In this document: positions 17,914 to 26,626 of the stretch, in pieces
Layout of the letters: each line of letters starts with the position of its first letter
Numbering within the stretch: position 1 is the first letter of the stretch
Origin: Mucilaginibacter myungsuensis
GTDB lineage: Bacteria > Bacteroidota > Bacteroidia > Sphingobacteriales > Sphingobacteriaceae
Length of the DNA: 64,000 nucleotides
Direction of reading: 5' to 3'
NCBI RefSeq assembly: GCF_015222005.1
Contig: NZ_JADFFL010000009.1
Coordinates: 124,001 to 188,000, forward strand
Program-made: the position numbers and the translations under genes
The notes under the pieces: generated by a model
Database searches by the model: none
What the model was told of the DNA's origin: nothing
Seen by the model: only the letters and a program-made list of their open reading frames with translations

Positions 17914-20370
17914 TTACTTCTTAACCATGATGTCTTTTAAAGATTTCATCCAGTAGCCACCGATAACCGAACGAGCCTGGAAACCTACCATTTTACCGGT
18001 AGTGGTCTCGTGCCAATCGTTGATCGGTACGCGGGATGGTGTCTCTACAACAAATTTGTAAACTGGAGCTAACAGGGCGTCAAAGTCGCTCTTTTTGTCG
18101 CTCATGGCGGCGGTCCACATGATCCAGTCAGATTTGGTGTAGGTTTTACGGCTATCCAAAGGCAGGCCGTATTCGTTCTGTTTTTTCAGGTAGAATGCCA
18201 TCTCGGTATCATAAACCGCTTGAGGGAATAGGTTCAATTTTAATACCTTGTCCCAAACCATGTTGTATTTTTGGCTCCAGGTATTCTTGTCGTCAAAAAC
18301 CAAAGCGTAGTGGTCGCCGGCATTATCTTTTTCTATCCATTTGTTGGCATAATCTTTAGCCATAGCGCCATATTTAGCAGCCGCTTTGGTATCGCCTAAA
18401 GCCTGTGCCATTTGCGCGTATGATCCAATAGCCACAATAGCCTTTACAGATAGATTAGCGTTATGCGCCAAGTGACCGGCAAAGTCATCGGTACACAATT
18501 GGTTGCCCGGATCAAAGCCAACCTCAGCCAGGTAATCAACCCAGATACCTAAAGTTTTCCAGTGTTTTTTAGCGTAAGCAAGGTCGCCTTTTGCTTTAAC
18601 AATGGCAGCTGTTAGGATGATCATGTTACCACATTCTTCTACCGGCATATCCTCGCCGTAAGTCTGTCCGTTGGCGATAGGGTAAGTACCCAAGTCGTGC
18701 GCGGCAATAGGTTTTGTCCATTTACCGCTTTCGCTGTAGTAGAAGATACCGTTCAGCATACCAGCCATCAGGTCGGGATTGTAGATGAGGTATAGCGGGG
18801 CAGATGGATAAGTAACGTCTACAGTGTTGATCGACCCGTTACTGAAGTTCTCTTTAGACAACCACAAGATCTCGCCCTGCGGGCTTTTCACCAAAGCGTG
18901 GGCAGAAATACTTTGACGGTACGACTTAACGCACAGTTGCGCATAGGTCTCGCCGCCAGATCTTAAAGCATCCTGATAAACCTGAGTATCGGTAGCATTA
19001 CATTTAGCTATTAAAGATGCGTAGTTAGCACTGCTTTTAGCCAACATGCTCTCCGGCGTAGCGCCCGGCGTGTTACGCCACCAAGGGCGAAGGTTGGTAC
19101 CGAAGTATTGGATCGAGTAGATCTCGTCGTAACCTACCATCGTGTATTTACTCACTGCCGACGTACCTACCATACCAAATGGCAAGACCGTATTCAGCAT
19201 TAACTGTTTGCCTTTACCTGCTACGTTATCATATTTAGCGTTAAGGAAAGATGAAGGGCCATTACCCTCGGTAGTGTTGTAAGTTTTAGCGCCATTTGAT
19301 GCAGGGGCAGCTACGTACAAGTAACCCCAATCTATACGCAGATCATCGCCGCGTTTCTTTAAGATAGGCTGCTCAACAGTACCTGCTTTTAAAATGCGTA
19401 TGCCGTTCTTAGTGTACGATTCTGCAATTACCGGTTGGCCGGCCTGATCAACAGCTAACGTGCTGCTCACACCCTGGTAAACGCTGATGTTGTGCTTTTT
19501 GCCATCGTTAGCTTTTGCCTTGTAAGTGATGTACGATACCGGGTTACCAACCAAATTAATGTCCGACAGAATGATCGGCGAAGTGAAAGTAACATCTAAT
19601 GTAGCTTTACCAGCTTTAAAGGTGTAGATAGTTTGGGTAGCGGTAACTTTAACATTGGTCTGCTCGGCTAACTTTACTTTCTCTAAGCTTTTGTCCACGA
19701 TCTCTTCGGCAAAACCGGCATCCAGGTAAGTACCGCCCGCGGTATTGCGGATGTGGATAGCCAAAGTATTTTCGCCCGCTTTCAGCGATGCATCAACAGG
19801 GAATACTTGCAAGCCATTGTTCCAGCCACGTTTGCGGAAGATCTGTTTACCGTTCAGGTAAACCTCAATGTTATCATCATGAAATAACTTCAGCAGCAAC
19901 TTGCCTTTAGGGGCTTCGGTCACTGTGAATTTGCGGCGTGCCCAAATGTCGCCACTGCGCCAGTTGGTACCGCCAATAGCACGCTCATCACCAAATGGTG
20001 CCGCGCCTGTCTTCCAACCGGTGGTAGCAAAGTCGGCATTCTCCCAGCCATCGGCAGGTTTTTCGGTCACGTAGGTAAAGTCGTATTTGGTCTCGTCAGC
20101 CGCGCCCAATATGGTTTTGTATTGCTGTGCCGGTTCGCCCATAAAGCGGTAAACTTCGTTATCGACTTTAACTAAGCCAATTAAAGACTGATCTTTGCCG
20201 GTCCAGTGGTGGGTAACAGACTCGTTCAGTTTATCGGTACCGGACCAGACACTGAAATAAGGATTGTGCGTAATGAGCGGATAAGACGGCATTTTATCCT
20301 GCGCGCGACCGCTAAGGCCAGCGAACAGCATTAAACAACCGGCTAAAAGGGAGTAGCGTTGTTTTTTCAT
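17914..20370 (-). CDS. Secreted glutaminase-like protein (DUF4965/DUF5127/DUF1793 family)
   Basis: 818 residues with a signal peptide (to ...LSGRAQ). The N-terminal signature PSYPLITHNPYFSVWSGTDKL and HHWTGKDQSLIGLVKVDN is typical of the family annotated as glutaminase A. Residues ~85-210 look like a galactose-binding-type beta-sandwich (W..ADF..TGW, PFGD, RRKFTV, DDNIEVYLNGKQIF). A DUF5127-like region follows, and then an alpha/alpha domain (about 500-815) with EECGNMIILTAA, DDFAGHLAHNANLSVKA and VPINDWHETTTG. The real substrate in Bacteroidota is not established. A paralogue of the same layout is at 40877-43339. Transcription probably starts near 20400 and stops at 17859-17894. Confidence 0.85.
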   Translation of the reverse strand: MKKQRYSLLAGCLMLFAGLSGRAQDKMPSYPLITHNPYFSVWSGTDKLNESVTHHWTGKDQSLIGLVKVDNEVYRFMGEPAQQYKTILGAADETKYDFTYVTEKPADGWENADFATTGWKTGAAPFGDERAIGGTNWRSGDIWARRKFTVTEAPKGKLLLKLFHDDNIEVYLNGKQIFRKRGWNNGLQVFPVDASLKAGENTLAIHIRNTAGGTYLDAGFAEEIVDKSLEKVKLAEQTNVKVTATQTIYTFKAGKATLDVTFTSPIILSDINLVGNPVSYITYKAKANDGKKHNISVYQGVSSTLAVDQAGQPVIAESYTKNGIRILKAGTVEQPILKKRGDDLRIDWGYLYVAAPASNGAKTYNTTEGNGPSSFLNAKYDNVAGKGKQLMLNTVLPFGMVGTSAVSKYTMVGYDEIYSIQYFGTNLRPWWRNTPGATPESMLAKSSANYASLIAKCNATDTQVYQDALRSGGETYAQLCVKSYRQSISAHALVKSPQGEILWLSKENFSNGSINTVDVTYPSAPLYLIYNPDLMAGMLNGIFYYSESGKWTKPIAAHDLGTYPIANGQTYGEDMPVEECGNMIILTAAIVKAKGDLAYAKKHWKTLGIWVDYLAEVGFDPGNQLCTDDFAGHLAHNANLSVKAIVAIGSYAQMAQALGDTKAAAKYGAMAKDYANKWIEKDNAGDHYALVFDDKNTWSQKYNMVWDKVLKLNLFPQAVYDTEMAFYLKKQNEYGLPLDSRKTYTKSDWIMWTAAMSDKKSDFDALLAPVYKFVVETPSRVPINDWHETTTGKMVGFQARSVIGGYWMKSLKDIMVKK

Positions 20371-20399
20371 TATGGTGTTTGAAGTATTTTGGTTTGTTA

Positions 20400-20429
20400 A
20401 TTATACAAGTAATATTTGGCTTAGGCAAA
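20400..20429 (-). promoter_or_regulatory. Candidate promoter of the glutaminase-like gene
   Basis: On the minus strand TTTG is followed after 20 bases by TATAATTA, close to the Bacteroidota TTTG-N19/21-TAnnTTTG form. It lies 30 bases upstream of the start codon. Confidence 0.4.
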
Positions 20430-20534
20430 ACTTATTAAGTAACAATCTACTAACCAATCAATTATATATTGTAAATAATACACCAAGGCTTATTGTAACT
20501 GTAACGCTAAGTACATCTTTATATAACCAAAAAA

Positions 20535-20562
20535 GCGTGCCCCCCATTTAAAGGGGCAACGC
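20535..20562 (-). terminator. Intrinsic terminator
   Basis: GCGT-GCCCC pairs with GGGGC-AACGC (one bulge) and is followed on the minus strand by TTTTTT. It ends the leftward two-gene unit 20627-23464. Confidence 0.8.
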
Positions 20563-20626
20563 CTTATCAATACACACACCATATAAACGGTGACTGTATT
20601 TTTATATCTTAATATCAAAAACAGCT

Positions 20627-21637
20627 CTAATTAGCCGATACTCCTACATATCCATCGCCGGTAAAACTCCAGCCAGTGCCTGCTGTACCCTTTGCCGGAT
20701 CAATGATCACACAATAAGTGTAGTCGCTTGGTACACCTCTTGGGAAGGTGAATCTGCCGTAACTCAGGATCAGGCGACCGCTGCCATCAACCCAACTGAT
20801 ATCGGGTGTTACGCTTGGGATAGCGCCCGGCCCGGTAGTAGGAACAGTGTAAGTATATGCCAGGGTTGATGAGGTGCCTCGTGTAAAAATGTCCTTCACA
20901 CGTACCTCGTACTTATCGGCCGTAGCAGTTTTGCGTAGGAACGCGATCTTGGTAGCATCTGCCGATAGGATAACCCTGCCAACGATATCCGCCTTGGTTT
21001 CGTTCTCTAATACCTGATAGCTTTCCTGCTCTAAAAATTTGCCGTCTTTCAATTTGGCGAAATAGCCGCTGCTTAACACACCGTTACCTGATGATGCGAT
21101 GCTGCTCTCCCTAACATCTGCAAAAGACCCTAAAGAATTTACATTTGCCTCGCCTGTGCCATCGGCTTTGATCGAGTAAAAATTCTTTGTCGTAGTTGCG
21201 CCGTTGTAAAGTGTGGTACCGTAGTAAACCATATCATTAGGCAATCCTTTTACAAAGTTTAGGGATATACCGGCCGGTAAGGTCTTGATCACTTTTTTAC
21301 CCGTGCCATCAGCATTAGCCACAATTATAGTAGGCTGACTTTGGTAACCGGTGGTATATCCGTATATCAATTTGCCCGACCCCGGCATAACCGAGAACGA
21401 TGTGATATAATTGTTTTGCGACTTCAGATCTTCGTCGATCAACAGCTTACGGTTACCGCCCGACAGATCGGTCGAGTAAATACGGAAGGTATCGATGTAA
21501 TAAATGCTGGTACTGGTACCCGATGTTACCGGCGGCGTTGGCGTTGGAGTTTCCGTAGTTCCTTTATTGCAACTTGTGATAGCGAGTGCAACAGCGGATA
21601 ATAGCGCTAATGCGGATAAGATCAATTTTGGTTTCAT
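20627..21637 (-). CDS. Lipoprotein with TolB/WD40-like propeller repeats
   Basis: 336 residues with a lipoprotein signal (ITSC, Cys 23) followed by a Thr/Pro-rich linker (TTETPTPTPPVTSG). The rest shows repeated beta-propeller blades of the TolB/DUF5050 kind, with ADGTGKK, ADGTGEANVNSL, SADATKIAFLRKT and DISWVDGSGRLILSYG. No catalytic motif is seen, so a binding or structural role at the outer membrane is most likely. It lies 36 bases after the 596-residue protein gene and shares its terminator, which suggests an operon. Confidence 0.7.
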   Translation of the reverse strand: MKPKLILSALALLSAVALAITSCNKGTTETPTPTPPVTSGTSTSIYYIDTFRIYSTDLSGGNRKLLIDEDLKSQNNYITSFSVMPGSGKLIYGYTTGYQSQPTIIVANADGTGKKVIKTLPAGISLNFVKGLPNDMVYYGTTLYNGATTTKNFYSIKADGTGEANVNSLGSFADVRESSIASSGNGVLSSGYFAKLKDGKFLEQESYQVLENETKADIVGRVILSADATKIAFLRKTATADKYEVRVKDIFTRGTSSTLAYTYTVPTTGPGAIPSVTPDISWVDGSGRLILSYGRFTFPRGVPSDYTYCVIIDPAKGTAGTGWSFTGDGYVGVSAN

Positions 21638-21673
21638 GGTTATATCTATTTAGATGTTATTGATCGGTTTGGA

Positions 21674-23464
21674 CTATTGCAGTGCCCATACTACATTATA
21701 GTCGCCATTGGCGGTCTCTTTTGCTTTTATTTCTTGCAAGCCTTTGCGGAATGTGGCCAGCAGATCTGACTGGCGGATGATCTTTTGCATATCAGCAACA
21801 GTGATATTACCCGACGGGAAACGAACACCTTTGCCCACCAAGGTTGCAGAGCAGAACTTAGTATCGAACAGGTCGCCATTCTTAGCGCCTAATATCTCGA
21901 AGGCCAGTTTAGGGATCATTACCGGGTTGCCTTTCTCAATAGCGATCTGCAGATCAAAGGTAAACTTCATCATACCTTGTGTGCCGGTCTGCTTAAGTAA
22001 GCGCATAGTGCCAGAGTTGGCACTAAATCCTTCGGCAAGTGGTAGGTAGGCCGACAGCATTTTAGTGTCTTTATAGTTATGGAAAAAACTAACGTTGGTG
22101 GTCTCATCATCCTTGCTGTAAGGTTCCATATCGCGATAAGCCTCGGCACCTGTAACAGCTGTTACCGGCACTAATGATGCCTGCAATTCTTGTGTAGCCG
22201 CAGTAGTAAAATCACTGTAAAGATTGTCTAACAAACCAGCCCAAACATCGTCAGACACCTTCGGGAAAGTAGCCCAGGTAGATGTGGTGGTAGTAGTGGT
22301 ATAGGTGGTACTTCCTACCGAATAAGAGCTGGAACTTTTTGAAGACTTACCCTGGACATATGTGGTACCACGCACCGAAAACGACATTATGCCCATATTT
22401 TTAAGCTGACCGAATGGGCGGCTCAAAAAAGCGTTAGGTTTAAAAAAGTTGTACTCAACTTCTCCCGCGGCAAATTTTTCTTCGCCTTTGGCGGTCAGGC
22501 CTAAGTTCAGGGCCGGCTCGCCGGTCAACGTTAAGTAGCGGCCGTCTGTAGCAAGTCCGGTAAAGTCCAATGGCGGTATAACGCCCGATACATTGGTAGT
22601 TTTTAATGGTTGATACCTATCAATAGACAAATAGCAATTTTTAAAGCTATACAATGCCTTGCCGCCCGGAGTGATGTTGATGTTACGGAAAGCAGCCGCC
22701 GGGATAACCAGCTTATCGGCTCCCTTGAAGTTAGCCACTGGATAGAAAGCACGGATACCGATCTGCGTGATCACGATGTTGGCACGCATAGGGATATTTT
22801 CTGACCCCGGTAATTTTTCAAATTCGATGACCATATCTTTGGTCAGGTCGGCAGTGACATTATCGCCGGTTTGCCCGTTGATAGACTTGATCTTGACCGT
22901 TGATGGTATCAGTGGCACGGTGAAGTTGGCTTTTTGACCGCTTTTGGTAGTTATTTCTACAGAGGCCGGCTTGCCATTATTCTCCGTAAATGCAAGATAG
23001 ATACCGGTGCTCACGTAATCTGCCGGGCGACCGTTGATCATTACATTTCCGTCTACCTTAGCTATGCCCATTTTACCTTTTTGCGTAAAAAAGACGGTGG
23101 TTAAGTTGCCGTTAGACTTCCATCCATTAAAAAAACTCATCTCGGCCGTACCTACCGATGCCGGAGCCAGGTTAACACTGCTTGATACCATTGGTGTAAC
23201 CGAGTTAAGGTCATCTGTAGTCACCAACATGCCGGTGGCGCTCATTACCAAGCCGCTGCTGGCCTTGGCCACTTTAATGATAGCTTTACTAAAGAAATTG
23301 CCGCCACCTTTTTCTTTCTCCACTTTTTTGTTGGAATCGGCTTCAGCGGTTTTAGTGGTGTCTTTTTTGCCGCCAAGCATGCCTTTCAGCTTGCCAAATT
23401 GGGCGTTTGCACCTACACTGAGCGTTAAAGTGCAGATGAGTAGTAGGTAAAATTTCTTTGTCAT
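21674..23464 (-). CDS. Secreted protein of unknown function, 596 residues
   Basis: I do not recognise the family. A signal peptide (to ...VGANAQ) is followed by a short glycine/lysine-rich segment (KLKGMLGGKKDTTKTAEADSN), then a long beta-rich body. Around residues 100-250 there are Ig-like strands (NVMINGRPADYVSTG). A low-complexity Ser/Thr run is near 365-390 (SSSYSVGSTTYTTTTTTSTW). The C-terminal ~60 residues look helical (VADMQKIIRQSDLLATFRKG). It is paired with the propeller lipoprotein downstream. A surface or secreted role is inferred. Confidence 0.65.
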   Translation of the reverse strand: MTKKFYLLLICTLTLSVGANAQFGKLKGMLGGKKDTTKTAEADSNKKVEKEKGGGNFFSKAIIKVAKASSGLVMSATGMLVTTDDLNSVTPMVSSSVNLAPASVGTAEMSFFNGWKSNGNLTTVFFTQKGKMGIAKVDGNVMINGRPADYVSTGIYLAFTENNGKPASVEITTKSGQKANFTVPLIPSTVKIKSINGQTGDNVTADLTKDMVIEFEKLPGSENIPMRANIVITQIGIRAFYPVANFKGADKLVIPAAAFRNINITPGGKALYSFKNCYLSIDRYQPLKTTNVSGVIPPLDFTGLATDGRYLTLTGEPALNLGLTAKGEEKFAAGEVEYNFFKPNAFLSRPFGQLKNMGIMSFSVRGTTYVQGKSSKSSSSYSVGSTTYTTTTTTSTWATFPKVSDDVWAGLLDNLYSDFTTAATQELQASLVPVTAVTGAEAYRDMEPYSKDDETTNVSFFHNYKDTKMLSAYLPLAEGFSANSGTMRLLKQTGTQGMMKFTFDLQIAIEKGNPVMIPKLAFEILGAKNGDLFDTKFCSATLVGKGVRFPSGNITVADMQKIIRQSDLLATFRKGLQEIKAKETANGDYNVVWALQ

Positions 23465-23567
23465 GATTTGTTATGTGTTTGATAACACAAAGGAAGGCCA
23501 TAGCACAAAGCAGGTAAATACGCAGAAATGCGTATTTGGTGTGGAGGGAAAAGAGGACGATCTGCAA

Positions 23568-23693
23568 TCCTCCCTTGGGAGGGGTGCGTTAGATATGAGC
23601 GCAAAGGCGGGGAGGGGTTCACCTCGATGCTCGGTCGCATGGCAAACCCCTCCCTCCAGCCGCACGGTCAGCCCGCCCCTCCCCAAGGAGGGA
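23568..23693. repeat. Interspersed nested inverted repeat (family A, copy 1)
   Basis: The outer arms are TCCTCCCTTGGGAGGGG and CGCCCCTCCCCAAGGAGGGA, and the inner arms GGGAGGGGTT and AACCCCTCCCTCC. The same arrangement and spacing recur at 49091-49214. It is non-coding and sits downstream of the response regulator gene. Confidence 0.85.
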
Positions 23694-23705
23694 ATAAAAA
23701 AATAC

Positions 23706-24353
23706 CTATATCAATCTATTTGCCGACGCTTTAGACAAGGCACTTACCTTGTTATTGACTTGCAATTTTGTATAGATATTATTGATGTGTTTACGCACCG
23801 TACCCGGACTTATAAAAAGATTGGCGGCGATATGCTCATAACTTAAGCCGTTCTTCAATTGTTGCAGCAATTCTATCTCGCGGGCGGTGAGGCCAAAGTT
23901 CTCGGTGGTTTCGTGGCCTTTAGGGATGACAGGGTTACGCAAAAGATTGAGCACTTTAGAGGCGATACCGGCTGACATGGGTGCGCCGCCATCAATCGTA
24001 TCTCTAACAGCTTTTACAACACCTTCGGCGCTTTCTTCTTTAAGCAGATAGCCTGATGCACCGGCCATTATGGCGTTGAGGATATTTTCGTCATCATCAA
24101 AAGTAGTAAGCATGATCACTTTGATCTGGGGGTGCTGTTGTTTTACGCGACGGGTGCATTCAATGCCGTCCATCACCGGCATCATAATGTCCATCAGGAT
24201 CACGTCTACCGCGTGTTGCGATAGTTTACCCAGCATCTCGTCGCCATTAAAAGCGGTAGCCACCTGCTTAAAGTCGGGTTCGGTGGCCAATTTATTGATA
24301 CAGGCACGGAGGGCAAAACTGTTGTCTTCGGCAATGGCGATCTTTACGGGCAT
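23706..24353 (-). CDS. NarL/FixJ-type response regulator with LuxR helix-turn-helix
   Basis: 215 residues. The receiver domain (1-120) has the acidic pair ED at 9-10 and phospho-acceptor Asp 55 in ILMDIMMPVMDG. The C-terminal LuxR-type HTH (about 148-212) has LTAREIELLQQLKNGLSYEHIA and SPGTVRKHINNIYTKL. It follows the HisKA_3 kinase gene by 62 bases on the same strand, a standard two-component pair. Its targets are unknown; the nearby starch locus is a possible but unproven target. Confidence 0.93.
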   Translation of the reverse strand: MPVKIAIAEDNSFALRACINKLATEPDFKQVATAFNGDEMLGKLSQHAVDVILMDIMMPVMDGIECTRRVKQQHPQIKVIMLTTFDDDENILNAIMAGASGYLLKEESAEGVVKAVRDTIDGGAPMSAGIASKVLNLLRNPVIPKGHETTENFGLTAREIELLQQLKNGLSYEHIAANLFISPGTVRKHINNIYTKLQVNNKVSALSKASANRLI

Positions 24354-24415
24354 AGTTTTTATTTGTTACCTCAAACCTCAGCAAAATAATAGGGCATCAC
24401 AATACGCATAAATGC

Positions 24416-26458
24416 TTATCCTACCGGAATATTTACTTTGACAGATGTGCCCTTGCCGACGGCCGAAAATACCGCTAATTTTCCACCGGCTTTCTCTGCC
24501 CTTACCTCCATACTGCGTATCCCAAAACCTGCCGATGCAACAGTAGTATCAAACCCACCACCGTCATCGCTAACGATCACCGATACCCCTCCACTACCTT
24601 CGGTAGGATGCATGTCTACCAAGATCTGCGAGGCATTAGCATATTTGATCGCGTTATTGATCGCCTCCTGCACGATCCTGAACAAATGCGTGGCCGCTGC
24701 TGATGAAAGCTGCACATCAGCAGGGACGGTATTATTGATATTGACCGCCGTGCTGCCGATACTTAAATATGGTTTCACATATTCGCGCAAGCGGATGGCA
24801 AAATCATCGGCAGTAAAGGTTGTGTTATTGATGAACCAAACGGTCTGCCGCAAGTCGCGGATGGTCTTTACGGCTATCTCTTCAGCCTCTTGCAAAACGG
24901 CCTGATCCCTGCCGCCCTCCTGGCTGCGGATATTCTGTATCGATGAGTGGATAAAGGTGAGTTGAGACCCTATATTATCGTGCAGTTCGCCGGATATACG
25001 CAGCTTCTCATTTAGCATGCCCTGCTCCGCTTCCGCAGCAGCCAATGCTTTTTCCGATTCCAGTTTGCGGGCTTTTAAACTCATGTTACGGCCTACCAAT
25101 CCGGCTATCACCAGCAATATTGTGACCGACCCGCCTAAACCTCCTAACAGGCGGTTCTTTTTGCTTATCTGGATCTTATTATTCAGATCGGCAAGTGCGT
25201 TCTCCGCTATAATCTTATCTTTATGCTGCGAGTCGTATTGCTCATGGAGAGCAGCTATTTGTGCATGCTTTTCGGCGTTATAGGTACTGTCCTTTAGTGA
25301 TATCAGCTTGTCGGTAAACTCCATCACCTTTTTATAGTCACCCGTTTTTCTGTAAACATTGGCCGTTTGCTCATACATCGCCATCAACACGGCGGGGCCG
25401 CCAACCTGCACCGACTTAGTGTAAGCCGTGTCCATCAATCTTTGGGCCTTGTTGTGATCTTTCAGCCCGGCCATGGCGGCACCGGCGGTGATGTAGGCAT
25501 AAGCTTCACTTTCCGTGTCTTTGGCTTCACAGGCAAATTTCAAACCATCTATACTTGCCTTGTAGGCTTTATTATATTGTTGCAGATCGTTATAACAAGC
25601 GGCAAGGTTATTCAGGTCTAACGCTATGCGTGCTTTATCAGCCATCGCCAAGTGCTCGTTATAGGCTGTTAACAGATACGGCAACGCTTTAGCTTGTTGT
25701 TTCAAGTTTACGTACGCCGAGCCGATGTTGCCATTAGCGGCAGCTAACATACTTTTTTTACCGGCGGCTTTGGCCGGCTCCAACATGCGCAAGTAACTCT
25801 CTAACGCTTTTTCAAAGTTGCCACTACGCTCGTAAACTATGCCAATATTATTATAAGCTTTGGTAATGCCTGAATTGTGCTTTAATTCCTGACTGATCTT
25901 TAATGACCTGATATGATAAGTGATCGCCATTTCAGGCAAGTTCATGTTTGAGTAGCAGTTGCCCACATTTGTATAAATTATTCCCAAATGCGGCTTATCA
26001 TCTATTTTTTTATAAAGCGTTATCGCTTTCAGATTCAGTTCCAACGCTTTTTTAAATTCCCGATCCTTTTTTAACACTACTGCATAGTCCTGATAGCCGG
26101 TCGCCGCTGCACGTATCAGGTTTTTTTGCTCTGCCAACGCTATCCCCTTTTTGTAATACATAACGGCTACAGATCGCTTGTATAGCAATTCGTAAAAATA
26201 TGCTATGTTGTACCAGGCTTCGACTTTCCCCTCATGATAGTCAATGGCTTCTGACCTTTTTAATGCCTGTTTAGCGTAATTGTGCGACAATGCTGTGTCT
26301 GTTTCAACCAGCTCGTAACTCAGGTCGTTCAACGCTTTTATTTTCAACGTATCTGCCGCTTTAGATGTTAGCACAGCTCGGAGACTATCAACCTTTTTTT
26401 GCGCCGACACCTCGACAGCAAATAAAAAGCATAGCACTAAGGCAAAGTATCTTATCAT
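24416..26458 (-). CDS. TPR sensor histidine kinase (HisKA_3 type)
   Basis: 680 residues: signal peptide (to ...VSAQ), about seven to eight tetratricopeptide repeats between residues 40 and 400 (AYNNIGIVYERSGNFEKAL is one), a coiled segment, one membrane helix (~437-458), a second coil, then HisKA_3 with His 493 in ELHDNIGSQL and a HATPase domain (VQEAINNAIKYANA). The periplasmic TPR region is the likely sensor. It is the partner of the LuxR-type regulator just downstream. Confidence 0.92.
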   Translation of the reverse strand: MIRYFALVLCFLFAVEVSAQKKVDSLRAVLTSKAADTLKIKALNDLSYELVETDTALSHNYAKQALKRSEAIDYHEGKVEAWYNIAYFYELLYKRSVAVMYYKKGIALAEQKNLIRAAATGYQDYAVVLKKDREFKKALELNLKAITLYKKIDDKPHLGIIYTNVGNCYSNMNLPEMAITYHIRSLKISQELKHNSGITKAYNNIGIVYERSGNFEKALESYLRMLEPAKAAGKKSMLAAANGNIGSAYVNLKQQAKALPYLLTAYNEHLAMADKARIALDLNNLAACYNDLQQYNKAYKASIDGLKFACEAKDTESEAYAYITAGAAMAGLKDHNKAQRLMDTAYTKSVQVGGPAVLMAMYEQTANVYRKTGDYKKVMEFTDKLISLKDSTYNAEKHAQIAALHEQYDSQHKDKIIAENALADLNNKIQISKKNRLLGGLGGSVTILLVIAGLVGRNMSLKARKLESEKALAAAEAEQGMLNEKLRISGELHDNIGSQLTFIHSSIQNIRSQEGGRDQAVLQEAEEIAVKTIRDLRQTVWFINNTTFTADDFAIRLREYVKPYLSIGSTAVNINNTVPADVQLSSAAATHLFRIVQEAINNAIKYANASQILVDMHPTEGSGGVSVIVSDDGGGFDTTVASAGFGIRSMEVRAEKAGGKLAVFSAVGKGTSVKVNIPVG

Positions 26459-26574
26459 ATTTATAAATGAAGGTATTTTGGTTTAAACTACAAGGTATCG
26501 GCTATTTAGGATGGGACAGACCAATATAGCGTATTATTTCTGATAAAATAATTACTAAAAAAAGCAACAAAAAA

Positions 26575-26599
26575 ACGCGCCCCTTACAAGAGGGCGCGT
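26575..26599 (-). terminator. Intrinsic terminator of the starch locus
   Basis: ACGCGCCC and GGGCGCGT form an 8-bp stem. Read leftward it is followed by TTTTTTTG. It lies 27 bases beyond the stop of the GH13 lipoprotein gene and separates the starch locus from the two-component pair. Confidence 0.9.
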
Positions 26600-26626
26600 C
26601 CGCAACAGATCAATTGTTAAACTATA

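Noticed and set aside
23463..23846. Open frame across the family A repeat
   Set aside because: It runs through inverted repeats and into the antisense of the response regulator; the translated sequence is repeat-derived.
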